Counted from the first letter of the stretch, positions 1 to 5,859 are shown. The stretch is 6,164 nt of DNA from Candidatus Adlerbacteria bacterium (GCA_903840375.1 CAIMFR010000017.1:1-6164); one strand, 5' to 3'. Translations and numbers: made by a program. Notes: a model not told the origin generated them from the letters alone.

Positions 1-1
1 A

Positions 2-1039
2 GAAGCTTTAGAAGGTTTTGCGCATAAGCGTTTTGTTGGACAAATTGATGTTGCGCGTTTCTTGAAGAAGGAAGGCGTCTTTGGGAAACAGACCGTAGAA
101 CATTGTTTGAAGACAATACGCAAGATGCTGGAAGATATCTTTTATGCTGGTTTTGTGGAGTACGCACCTTGGGAGGTGTCCAGAAGGGTTGGTTGGCACG
201 AGGCGCTCATAACCATCGAAGTTCATGAACTTATCCAGAAACGCTTAAAAGCAGAAACGCAAGGTAAACGTCTTCGATATAAGCACAACCCTGAGTTTGT
301 TCTTTGTGGTTTGGTAAATTGCGCCGACTGCGGTGTGTCGTTGCGCGCCTATTGGGCATCAGGGCGGAAAGAAAAATATCCATTCTATGAATGTAAAAAT
401 CGCACCTGCTCGTTTTATGGAAAAACCTTTAGGCGCAAGAACATAGAAGGTGAGTTTGATGAATTGATTAGCGAGTACAAAGCCAAGCACGGCTTGATTG
501 CTGTTGCGGCTGATATGTTTGAGGATGCGTGGAAGGTGGAATATGGAGATGTGCGCAAGCGAGAAATATCTCTTGCTGCACACAAAAGAGAGTTGGAGGG
601 CGATGTTGCTGCGCTTGGCGACAAAGTGGCACGAGCACCGATAGGAAGTGTTCTCGAAGTAGAACTCGGCAAGCGACTTGAAGAGAAGGCAAAAGAACTT
701 GAAAAACTTTCTGCTGATATGTCCCGCCAGCCAGAGTGGAAAATTCCTTATCGAACCGCCTCAGAAAAAGTATTCGGTATGCTAGAAAGTCCTTTGAAAA
801 TATGGACTTCTGCGAGTGTAGACCAGAAACAAAAGCTCTTTTTCTTCTTTTTTGACGAGCGTTTGGTTTATGAACGCGAAAAGGGCTATCGAACCGCTCA
901 ATTATCGCCTGTATTAAGGCTTTTTGAGCGATTGGATAACCCTAATTCGCTGGATGTGGAGATGGACGGAATCGAACCGTCGTGCAATTGCGTGTCTACA
1001 GAGCATCTACGGAGGGTAGTGCGCTTTGTGTTTCTTTAA
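2..1039 (+). CDS. Large serine recombinase, C-terminal part (5' end outside the window)
   Basis: The frame is open to the left edge, so the catalytic serine domain lies outside the window and only about 345 residues are visible. The first ~85 fit the end of the 'Recombinase' DNA-binding domain (RKMLEDIFYAGFVEY). A zinc ribbon follows with C107-x2-C110 and C131-x4-C136, counted from the first visible codon, embedded in CGLVNCADCG and YPFYECKNRTC. A charged heptad-like stretch at about residues 180-245 fits the coiled coil of large serine integrases. Known role of the family: site-specific integration and excision of phages and islands. The last ~27 codons, from 957, are antisense to the 3' end of ssrA. 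The peptide MDGIEPSCN there is simply the complement of a T arm, so the native protein end before integration may have differed. A TTG at 62 is not a believable start because the frame continues upstream. Confidence 0.88.
   Translation, partial: EALEGFAHKRFVGQIDVARFLKKEGVFGKQTVEHCLKTIRKMLEDIFYAGFVEYAPWEVSRRVGWHEALITIEVHELIQKRLKAETQGKRLRYKHNPEFVLCGLVNCADCGVSLRAYWASGRKEKYPFYECKNRTCSFYGKTFRRKNIEGEFDELISEYKAKHGLIAVAADMFEDAWKVEYGDVRKREISLAAHKRELEGDVAALGDKVARAPIGSVLEVELGKRLEEKAKELEKLSADMSRQPEWKIPYRTASEKVFGMLESPLKIWTSASVDQKQKLFFFFFDERLVYEREKGYRTAQLSPVLRLFERLDNPNSLDVEMDGIEPSCNCVSTEHLRRVVRFVFL
957..1039. other. Putative attachment-site region: recombinase gene end overlapping the ssrA 3' end
   Basis: The recombinase stop codon (1037-1039) lies inside ssrA, and the two genes converge with an 83-base overlap. 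The 3' ends of tRNA and tmRNA genes are well-known integration targets, and integrase genes commonly lie next to the att site. I infer that the element extends left of the window and that the crossover lies within or close to the acceptor/T-arm sequence (about 957-985). The second att copy is not in the window, so the exact core cannot be defined. Confidence 0.45.
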
Positions 1040-1333
1040 TCAATAGTATATGGAGCACACGAAACTACTATAGGTTGCAGACTCTTAGTTTCGACACCGG
1101 AGCGAGTCATGTTCCGATGCAATAGCTTGATATATAACACCCAGCTCCTTCCTCAAGCGAGAAGGAGTGAATGCGATTTAGGCTCGCGCGAAAGCGAAAG
1201 CGAAATCGTTCGCCGAGAAATACGGCGAAGCAACTGTTTTTTTTGCAGTTATGGTTTCCCGATTTTTAAGAAGATCGGGGCTTCTCCTCCGCACTTCTGT
1301 CGACTGACGCCATTGTCTATGCCTGGCATCCCC
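957..1333 (-). ncRNA. ssrA: tmRNA (transfer-messenger RNA, 10Sa RNA)
   Basis: This RNA rescues stalled ribosomes with SmpB. The 5' end GGGGAUG (1333-1327) pairs with CAUCUCC (964-958) as the acceptor stem, with one G-U pair; the discriminator A is at 957 and CCA is not encoded. The T arm is GACGG-UUCGAUU-CCGUC. Helix 2 includes CGGAGG (1291-1286) with CCUCCG (1015-1010). PK1 has stem 1281-1285/1269-1273 and loop pairing 1275-1280/1258-1263. The resume codon GCA (1246-1244) follows 11 bases later. The tag is 22 residues, ends in ANDFAFAFARA, and stops at UAA (1180-1178) inside helix 5 (1203-1208/1174-1179). PK2 is 1161-1167/1145-1151 plus 1125-1130. PK3 is 1113-1118/1096-1101 plus 1104-1108/1080-1084. 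PK4 is 1066-1071/1043-1048 plus 1061-1065/1030-1034. At 377 bases it has normal length. No separate promoter or terminator is evident, so co-transcription with smpB is possible. Confidence 0.97.
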
Positions 1334-1344
1334 ATTATCTGGTG

Positions 1345-1466
1345 GCACTTGTCCTAAAATCTTCACCTGCTTCGTTGCGAACTCCGGTGCGCCCTCACAA
1401 TAAATTACTATTGCTCGGTTTGCTCCTCGCTCGCGCCTTGCATCTGAAAGATTTTTGAACAAGTGC
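1345..1466. repeat. Inverted-repeat element in the smpB-ssrA spacer (MITE-like or structured leader)
   Basis: Two 19-base arms (1345-1363 and 1448-1466) are inverted repeats with 17 of 19 exact pairs, plus one G-U in RNA and one mismatch. They can be extended inward by two pairs across one bulged base. The 84-base centre holds smaller hairpins, for example CAATA/TATTG around 1400-1415 and TTCG-TTG-CGAA at 1371-1381. It almost fills the 134-base gap between the smpB stop (1468) and the mature tmRNA 5' end (1333). It could be a small non-coding repeat or a folded part of the precursor tmRNA leader. No target-site duplication is obvious and no second copy is in the window. Confidence 0.6.
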
Positions 1467-1467
1467 T

Positions 1468-1932
1468 TCAATTTTTATTTTTCAACGTGCGTTCAATTTC
1501 TCTCTTCGCCTCTCGCGATTTTAACACCGCACGCTTGTCGTACTTTCTACGACCGCGCGCGACCGCGATGCGAAGCTTGATCTTCGATCCTTTACTATAC
1601 ACCGAAAGTGGTATCAATGTCAACCCTTTCTGCGCCTCGTTGTCTGCAAGTATTTTCAACTCTTTTTGCGTAAGAAGCAAGCGTCGCGTGCGTGCCGGGT
1701 CATATTCTTTCGGAGTGTTTGCCGGTTGGAATGGCGAGATGGTCATGCCGACGATGTACGCTTCGAGTCGGCCGCCGTGGCCGCTTGGTCGCGCGATGAC
1801 GTGCGAGCCTTCGAGTCTTCCCTGATGTTCGCGCAAAGATTTTACCTCCAAGCCGAGCAGCTCAATACCTGCCTCGAATTCCTCGAGTACTTCATAATCC
1901 ATCCGTGCCTTTTTATGCTCGATAAGAGACAT
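1468..1932 (-). CDS. smpB: SsrA-binding protein SmpB
   Basis: SmpB binds the tRNA-like domain of tmRNA and places its C-terminal tail in the ribosomal decoding centre, allowing trans-translation on stalled ribosomes. The 154-residue product has the expected length (E. coli about 160). It carries the family's recognisable segments: an N-terminal YEVLEEFEAGIELLGLEVKSLR, the FQPANTPKEYDP..R..RRLLL stretch, GLTLIPLSVY, and the basic tail GRRKYDKRAVLKSREAKREIER that enters the decoding centre. The ATG at 1932 is chosen because the family starts a few residues before MDYEVLEEF and because a -10 box sits just upstream; the frame stays open further upstream, but that extension does not resemble SmpB. 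The stop is TGA. ssrA lies 134 bases downstream on the same strand, so protein and RNA partner are neighbours. No Shine-Dalgarno sequence precedes the ATG. Confidence 0.96.
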   Translation of the reverse strand: MSLIEHKKARMDYEVLEEFEAGIELLGLEVKSLREHQGRLEGSHVIARPSGHGGRLEAYIVGMTISPFQPANTPKEYDPARTRRLLLTQKELKILADNEAQKGLTLIPLSVYSKGSKIKLRIAVARGRRKYDKRAVLKSREAKREIERTLKNKN

Positions 1933-1938
1933 GTGTGA

Positions 1939-1944
1939 AGTATA
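1939..1944 (-). promoter_or_regulatory. -10 box of a probable leaderless smpB promoter
   Basis: On the minus strand TATACT lies exactly 6 bases before the smpB ATG, placing the expected transcription start at or within a base of the A of ATG. No good -35 is seen at 16-18 bases (TAGCTG at 17). The GTATAC core is palindromic, so the same bases could serve as a weak -10 (TATACC, 1941-1946) for plus-strand transcription into the small ORF at 1972. Confidence 0.55.
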
Positions 1945-1971
1945 CCACGCCCTTGTGTTTTCAGCTAAGTC

Positions 1972-2097
1972 GTGTTTAACTATTGCGCAGGTTGTAAGCG
2001 GAAAACAGGAGATACCAATGACCACATTGAGGCGTGGTTTATCGTGCTCGGTGGACCACTCTCGCTCTTAGTTGGTGTCCTTATCGGGTTTATTTGA
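1972..2097 (+). CDS. Possible small Cys-containing membrane protein, 41 residues
   Basis: I do not recognise this as a named family. From a GTG at 1972 the frame reads MFNYCAGCKRKTGDTNDH, a CxxC motif with basic residues like half of a zinc ribbon. A hydrophobic C-terminal segment follows (WFIVLGGPLSLLVGVLIGFI, about residues 22-41), long enough for one membrane helix. The stop TGA is 7 bases before a strong plus-strand terminator (2105-2140). That terminator needs an upstream transcript, and no other plus-strand gene lies between it and smpB. An in-frame TAA at 1966 limits the start. There is no Shine-Dalgarno sequence and no ATG, so it could be chance or the remnant of a longer gene. It is divergent from smpB and may share its promoter region. 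Confidence 0.4.
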   Translation: MFNYCAGCKRKTGDTNDHIEAWFIVLGGPLSLLVGVLIGFI

Positions 2098-2104
2098 TGA
2101 ACCA

Positions 2105-2140
2105 GCCTCGCGCGCCTTTATGGTTGCGCGAGGCGTTTTT
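2105..2140 (+). terminator. Rho-independent terminator, plus strand
   Basis: A perfect 9-bp GC-rich stem (GCCTCGCGC at 2105-2113 with GCGCGAGGC at 2126-2134) with a 12-base loop is followed by GTTTTT. The T run is on the plus side only, so it ends plus-strand transcription from the 1972-2097 region and insulates the toxin-antitoxin operon that starts just after it. Confidence 0.85.
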
Positions 2141-2149
2141 GTACGTTTA

Positions 2150-2158
2150 TGCTATATT
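2150..2158 (+). promoter_or_regulatory. Extended -10 promoter of the toxin-antitoxin operon, probably leaderless
   Basis: TGCTATATT is an extended -10 (TGn plus TATATT, 2153-2158). It ends 6 bases before the antitoxin ATG at 2165, the same spacing as at smpB. No convincing -35 is present, which is usual for extended -10 promoters, and no Shine-Dalgarno sequence precedes the ATG. Transcription would start at about the ATG itself. Confidence 0.5.
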
Positions 2159-2164
2159 ATTTCC

Positions 2165-2344
2165 ATGACTACCGCAGATTTGACGCACATTCGTAAGCTT
2201 GCACGCGAGGTTGGTAAAGCCGCCAGTCTTGCTACGCGGAATCGTTTTCTTGTAGAAACATTTTTGAGTTTGCATGATGCAAAAAACGGCAATGTACGCG
2301 CATACGCATCCGCGAAAGATTTGTTCAGAAAGCTTGGCGTATAA
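2165..2344 (+). CDS. Putative type II antitoxin, 59 residues
   Basis: This small, basic, probably mostly helical protein (MTTADLTHIRKLAREVGKAA... to DLFRKLGV) lies 5 bases upstream of a RelE/YafQ-like toxin gene. Order, size and spacing are those of a type II toxin-antitoxin operon, in which the antitoxin is made first, binds the toxin and usually represses the shared promoter. I cannot place the sequence in a specific antitoxin family; the call rests mostly on the neighbour. The start is set at ATG 2165 because the -10 box and terminator lie immediately upstream; an in-frame extension back to 2072 would cross both. The conserved-looking C-terminal part (ASAKDLFRKLG) is probably the toxin-binding segment, by analogy only. 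Confidence 0.65.
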   Translation: MTTADLTHIRKLAREVGKAASLATRNRFLVETFLSLHDAKNGNVRAYASAKDLFRKLGV

Positions 2345-2349
2345 ATCGC

Positions 2350-2616
2350 ATGCGGCGCATCGAAACTACTTCGCACTTCGATCGCGCATTGCGTCTTTTT
2401 ATAAAGAAACATCCCGAGTTGCGTGCAACCATTGGCAGAGCGATCGATCATCTGGCGCAAGCGCCGTTTGATCTGCGATATAAGACTCATCCTCTATCCG
2501 GTCGCCTGCGCGAACTACATGCAGCAGACGTAACGCATGGATACCGAATCGTTTTCCTTCTACAGAGTGATGAAATTATATTCACGAATATTGGAAGTCA
2601 CGATGATGTGTATTAA
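2350..2616 (+). CDS. RelE/YafQ-family mRNA interferase toxin
   Basis: The 88-residue protein matches the YafQ/RelE superfamily layout: an N-terminal helical part (FDRALRLFIKKHPELRATIGRAIDHLAQAPFDLRYKTHPLSG), then beta strands carrying RELHAADVTHGYRIVFLL, and a C-terminal IGSHDDVY. In this family such toxins cleave mRNA in the ribosomal A site. H57, H63, R66 and H84 are candidates for active-site residues by comparison with the histidine-rich site of YafQ; H84 in GSHDDVY aligns best with the conserved C-terminal His. The full length and intact motifs suggest an active toxin. The start is 5 bases after the antitoxin stop without a clear ribosome-binding site, so coupled translation is likely. 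The system may be a chromosomal stability or stress module; its position between smpB and ftsH does not indicate a target. Confidence 0.87.
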   Translation: MRRIETTSHFDRALRLFIKKHPELRATIGRAIDHLAQAPFDLRYKTHPLSGRLRELHAADVTHGYRIVFLLQSDEIIFTNIGSHDDVY

Positions 2617-2634
2617 TTCCGTGAGGTTTTTCTT

Positions 2635-2663
2635 TTGTCACTTTTTTGAAAGTATTGTATAGT
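2635..2663 (+). promoter_or_regulatory. ftsH promoter
   Basis: TTGTCA (2635-2640) and TATAGT (2658-2663) are separated by exactly 17 bases, a near-consensus sigma-70-type promoter. The -10 ends 9 bases before the ATG at 2673, so the expected 5' leader is only 0-3 bases and there is no room for a Shine-Dalgarno sequence. The spacing also argues for the ATG at 2673 and against the in-frame TTG at 2646, which lies within the promoter. Confidence 0.7.
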
Positions 2664-2672
2664 ACAAATCTC

Positions 2673-4631
2673 ATGTCACCCGCAAATACACCTAAAAACA
2701 AACGACGTTCGCCTATACAGCAGCTGCCTAAAAAGATGCCGAAGTTCACACGCGGCAATTCTTTCCTTTTTAATTTTATCACCGCAATGCTAGTGCTTTT
2801 CCTGTTGGCAAATGTATACGACTATTTCACTTCCGCGCAGGCAAAACAGCCTGTCGATATAGCCGTGTCTCAGCTCGCCGCCGATGTGCAGGCCGGCAAG
2901 GTGGCGTCGGTATCGGTAGACGGGGACAACCTGGATATCATCTATGCCGACAAGACGGAAAAAACTTCCAAAAAAGAACCTGATGCAGCGCTTTCGCAAA
3001 CGCTCGATAACTATGGTGTATCGAAGGACGCTCTTGCGAAGGTAAATATAAACATCAAACGCGAGAGCGGCTGGCAGATGTGGCTCACCATTTTGTCACC
3101 ATTTCTCGCACCGCTCATGCTCATCATCTTCTTTGTCTGGTTTCTTTCGCGACAAGTAAAGGGTGCAGGGATGCAGGCGTTCTCATTCGGCCAGTCAAAA
3201 CCGCGCGTCACTGACCCGAATGACTCCGGCCAGAAGGTGATGTTTAAGGATGTCGCCGGTGCGAAGGAGGCGAAGATCGAGCTTTTGGAAATTGTCGACT
3301 TCTTGAAGAATCCTAAAAAATTCTTGGACATCGGCGCTCGCATTCCGAAGGGTATTTTGCTGATGGGTGCGGCAGGCACTGGTAAGACACTGCTCGCACG
3401 TGCGGTGGCGGGCGAGGCCGGTGTGCCGTTCTTTTCCATCTCCGGCTCGGAGTTCGTCGAGATGTTCGTCGGTGTCGGTGCATCGCGTGTGCGCGATCTT
3501 TTCCAGGTGGCGAAGCGAGCCGCGCCCTCGATAATTTTCGTCGATGAGATAGACGCTGTCGGCCGCAGCCGTGGCACCGGCATGGGTGGCGGCAACGATG
3601 AGCGCGAGCAGACGCTCAACCAGATCCTCGTCGAGATGGACGGTTTCGAACCGAACGAAAAGGTGATAGTCATGGCGGCGACGAATAGGCCGGACGTGCT
3701 CGACCCTGCGCTCGTGCGCCCGGGACGTTTCGACAGGCGAGTGGTCATCGAGTTGCCGGACAGGCAGGATCGCTCGGATATTCTTCTCATTCACGCACAG
3801 AAAAAGCCGCTTGCTGAAGATGTAAATATTGAAGTCGTCGCGGAGCGCACTCCGGGGTTCTCCGGTGCCGACCTCGCAAATTTGATGAACGAAGCGGCAA
3901 TTCTCGCCGCGCGAGAGAGCCGCAAGACAGTTGCGCAGTATGACCTCATCCGTTCGATAGAAAAGGTGATGCTCGGTCCTGAACGTCGTAGTCACGTATT
4001 AAATGTTAAAGAGAAGGAGATCACTGCTTACCACGAAGCGGGGCATGCGCTTGTTGCATCCGTCTTGCCGTACGCCGACCCTGTGCATAAGATCTCCATC
4101 ATTGCGCGCGGACGCGCAGCCGGCTACACGCTCAAGCTTCCTTTCGAGGATCGTCGCATGCAATCGAAGAAAGAATTTCTCGATGACATTGCTATGTCGC
4201 TCGGCGGTTATGTTGCAGAAAAAACAGTATTCGGTGACATCACCACCGGTCCGTCCAACGACCTGCAAGTGTTGACCGCGCTCGCTCGCGACATGGTCAC
4301 GCGATACGGCATGTCGGACAAAATGGGCGCGATGGCACTCGAAGGCGAGGGTGGTCGCACGTTGTTCGGTGCAGGCTTGGAAGGAAAAGAATATTCTGAA
4401 AAAGTTTCTGCGGAGATAGATGCCGAGGTGCGCCGCATCATCGACGAGGCGTACCAGAAAGCATCCGACATCATCACCGAACATCGCAAAGCACTCGACG
4501 CGATAGCAAAACGTCTTACCGATGTAGAGACAATCGAGCGCGAGGAGTTCGAAACAATCCTCATCGCGAACGGCATCATTCCGAAAAAGAAACAGGAGAT
4601 CTCGGCGAAGCCGACAGTGGTTAATTTCTAA
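2673..4631 (+). CDS. ftsH: ATP-dependent zinc metalloprotease FtsH
   Basis: This membrane-anchored hexameric AAA+ protease degrades misfolded membrane proteins and selected cytosolic proteins. The 652 residues show the full order: a basic N terminus, TM1 at about 31-52, an outside domain at about 53-130, TM2 at about 136-160, then the cytoplasmic ATPase. Walker A is GAAGTGKT (232-239), the pore loop FVGVG (265-269), Walker B IIFVDEID (287-294). The second region of homology is ATNRP (336-340), with candidate arginine fingers in RPGRFDR (349-355). The protease site is HEAGH (454-458), with third zinc ligand D530 in TTGPSND. Odd points: Walker A has Ala-Ala where most FtsH have Pro-Pro, and the zinc-ligand motif has Pro instead of Ala. 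As I remember them, the TTGPSND motif and the wording from HEAGHALVASVLP onward resemble CPR FtsH. The ATG at 2673 is chosen from promoter spacing. It has its own promoter and converges on pyrD. Confidence 0.97.
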   Translation: MSPANTPKNKRRSPIQQLPKKMPKFTRGNSFLFNFITAMLVLFLLANVYDYFTSAQAKQPVDIAVSQLAADVQAGKVASVSVDGDNLDIIYADKTEKTSKKEPDAALSQTLDNYGVSKDALAKVNINIKRESGWQMWLTILSPFLAPLMLIIFFVWFLSRQVKGAGMQAFSFGQSKPRVTDPNDSGQKVMFKDVAGAKEAKIELLEIVDFLKNPKKFLDIGARIPKGILLMGAAGTGKTLLARAVAGEAGVPFFSISGSEFVEMFVGVGASRVRDLFQVAKRAAPSIIFVDEIDAVGRSRGTGMGGGNDEREQTLNQILVEMDGFEPNEKVIVMAATNRPDVLDPALVRPGRFDRRVVIELPDRQDRSDILLIHAQKKPLAEDVNIEVVAERTPGFSGADLANLMNEAAILAARESRKTVAQYDLIRSIEKVMLGPERRSHVLNVKEKEITAYHEAGHALVASVLPYADPVHKISIIARGRAAGYTLKLPFEDRRMQSKKEFLDDIAMSLGGYVAEKTVFGDITTGPSNDLQVLTALARDMVTRYGMSDKMGAMALEGEGGRTLFGAGLEGKEYSEKVSAEIDAEVRRIIDEAYQKASDIITEHRKALDAIAKRLTDVETIEREEFETILIANGIIPKKKQEISAKPTVVNF

Positions 4632-4635
4632 GAAT

Positions 4636-4666
4636 AAAAAATACCTCGGGATCTTAGTCCCGAGGT
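4636..4666 (-). terminator. Rho-independent terminator of pyrD, possibly shared with ftsH
   Basis: A perfect 9-bp stem (4643-4651 with 4658-4666, ACCTCGGGA/TCCCGAGGT) encloses a 6-base loop. On the minus strand it is followed by ATTTTTT (4642-4636), a proper U tract. On the plus strand the tail is GT-rich with only short T runs, so it should act mainly on pyrD transcripts. It lies between the two convergent stop codons and may weakly stop ftsH transcripts too. Confidence 0.85.
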
Positions 4667-4680
4667 AGGTGGTGTGTTTA

Positions 4681-5775
4681 TTAACAGAACAGTGTATCCT
4701 CACTCGGCTGCACGTCACGAAGCTCCGTGATAAGTCTCGGTCCGCGATAAACGAAACCGGTGAGGATCTGCAGCAAGTCAGCGCCTGCATCGAATGCTTG
4801 CTGGGCTGTGTCAGCATCCTGGATGCCACCGGCTCCGATGATCGGCAGGTTGGTAAGCGAACGAACCTGTTTGATCAGTTGTAATGTGCGAGGGAACATT
4901 GCCGGCCCGCTGAAGCCTCCCTGTTCTCCGATAATGGTATCGTTAGAATTGATTCGAGGTCTACAGGTGGTCGTGTTTGCAACTACAAACCCCGATGCTC
5001 CGCCGCTCACCGCCGCTCCTATTGTATCGTTAACTTCTTCCTCCGAGAGGTCGGGCGAGATCTTTACGAATATGGCCCTTGGCAAGTACGGAATACTCGC
5101 ACAATCCGCTGTGACGATGCGTTCTACCTGCACAAGTATCCGCATCAGATTTTCTAGATATCCGGGATACTGCAGTTTCCGAAGACCAGGAGTGTTAGGT
5201 GAGCTGACGTTTACGACAAGGTAGTCGGCATAAGGATAGTCGTCATATTCACGTAAACTACCCAACGCCATTGCGTAATCCGAGAATGCCATGTTGAGCG
5301 GTGTGTCGCGCATCTTTCCGATGTTTATCCCAATAGGAATGGTGATTGCCCTATGGTGTTTACGAAGGTTTGCCGCAACAACTAATACACCCGCGCTATT
5401 GAAGCCCATTCTGTTTATTAGCGCGTAATGTTTCGGAAAACGAAACATTCGCGGTTTCGGATTTCCGCTCTGCGGATGTGGGACAACCGTGCCGACTTCC
5501 ACGAAGCCGAATCCGAGCGCTTGCATGACACGAAGTGTCTCTCCATTTTTATCGAAACCCGCAGCAAGTCCAATACGATTTGGAAACTTGATCCCGGCCA
5601 CGGTGACTGGTGATGGATTTTTGTTCGCGCCGTACCGCCAGGCGATCAGACGCACCAGAAACGGAATATGCTGGGTGATCTTGCACGCGCGTATCGCTAG
5701 ATTGTGCGCCTTTTCAGGATCATCGCGCGTTAGTGCGCAGATGATAGGGAAAAGTATCTTTTCGTATACATTCAC
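4681..5775 (-). CDS. pyrD: Dihydroorotate dehydrogenase (quinone), class 2
   Basis: PyrD oxidises dihydroorotate to orotate in de novo pyrimidine synthesis; class 2 enzymes pass the electrons to membrane quinones. The 364 residues have class 2 length and the N-terminal helical extension (EKILFPIICALTRDDPEKAHNLAI) that docks on the membrane. The FMN barrel shows NRIGLAAGFDKNGE (66-79), NRMGFNSAG (121-129) and VNVSSPNTPGLR (188-199). The catalytic base by analogy with E. coli Ser175 is Ser192. VKIS.DL is at 237-243, GEQGGFSGP at 283-291, the FMN-phosphate loop GAGGI at 314-318, and QILTGFVYRGP at the end. It starts with GTG 5775 behind a good ribosome-binding site and ends at a terminator just downstream. 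TTGACG (5813-5808) could be a -35, but no matching -10 is clear. It stands alone, without other pyr genes in view. Confidence 0.96.
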   Translation of the reverse strand: MNVYEKILFPIICALTRDDPEKAHNLAIRACKITQHIPFLVRLIAWRYGANKNPSPVTVAGIKFPNRIGLAAGFDKNGETLRVMQALGFGFVEVGTVVPHPQSGNPKPRMFRFPKHYALINRMGFNSAGVLVVAANLRKHHRAITIPIGINIGKMRDTPLNMAFSDYAMALGSLREYDDYPYADYLVVNVSSPNTPGLRKLQYPGYLENLMRILVQVERIVTADCASIPYLPRAIFVKISPDLSEEEVNDTIGAAVSGGASGFVVANTTTCRPRINSNDTIIGEQGGFSGPAMFPRTLQLIKQVRSLTNLPIIGAGGIQDADTAQQAFDAGADLLQILTGFVYRGPRLITELRDVQPSEDTLFC

Positions 5776-5782
5776 GGCCGTT

Positions 5783-5787
5783 CTCCT
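5783..5787 (-). promoter_or_regulatory. Shine-Dalgarno sequence of pyrD
   Basis: AGGAG on the minus strand lies 7 bases before GTG 5775 and fixes that unusual start codon. It is the only clear ribosome-binding site in the window, in contrast with smpB, the antitoxin and ftsH. Confidence 0.8.
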
Positions 5788-5859
5788 AAATTACAATGAT
5801 CAACTTCCGTCAACACGGTAGCACAAAGAACGGTTTTCAGGTAGAGTAAAGCGTGTTAC

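Noticed and set aside
1334..1339. GATAAT just before the tmRNA 5' end as an ssrA -10 box
   Set aside because: It directly abuts the mature 5' end, so a transcript started from it would begin inside the acceptor stem; it cannot make the mature RNA.
1178..1471. Minus-strand 97-codon frame starting TTG and ending at the tmRNA tag stop
   Set aside because: It runs across the mature tmRNA 5' end and its structured region. Its end is the tmRNA tag itself, and the rest is the inverted-repeat spacer; it is not an independent gene.
1463..1938. Plus-strand frames opposite smpB
   Set aside because: They are antisense to a clearly conserved SmpB and their products resemble no family.
1933..2025. N-terminal extension of SmpB by 31 residues
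   Set aside because: The extension does not look like SmpB, would give an over-long protein, and covers the -10 box placed 6 bases before ATG 1932.
2072..2164. N-terminal extension of the antitoxin
   Set aside because: It would be translated through a strong terminator hairpin and the extended -10 promoter; ATG 2165 fits better.
2646..2672. TTG start for FtsH nine codons upstream
   Set aside because: It lies between the -35 and -10 of a near-consensus promoter and would not be transcribed from it.
3011..3995. Long minus-strand frames opposite ftsH (and similar ones at 3999-4829)
   Set aside because: They lie antisense to a conserved, complete gene, have low-complexity Arg/Ser/His-rich products and lack recognisable motifs; they are shadow frames caused by codon bias.
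5808..5823. TTGACG as the -35 of a pyrD promoter, and the CCGT/ACGG hairpin beside it
   Set aside because: No -10-like hexamer lies at 16-18 bases; TAATTT sits at only 14. The hairpin is just 4 bp.
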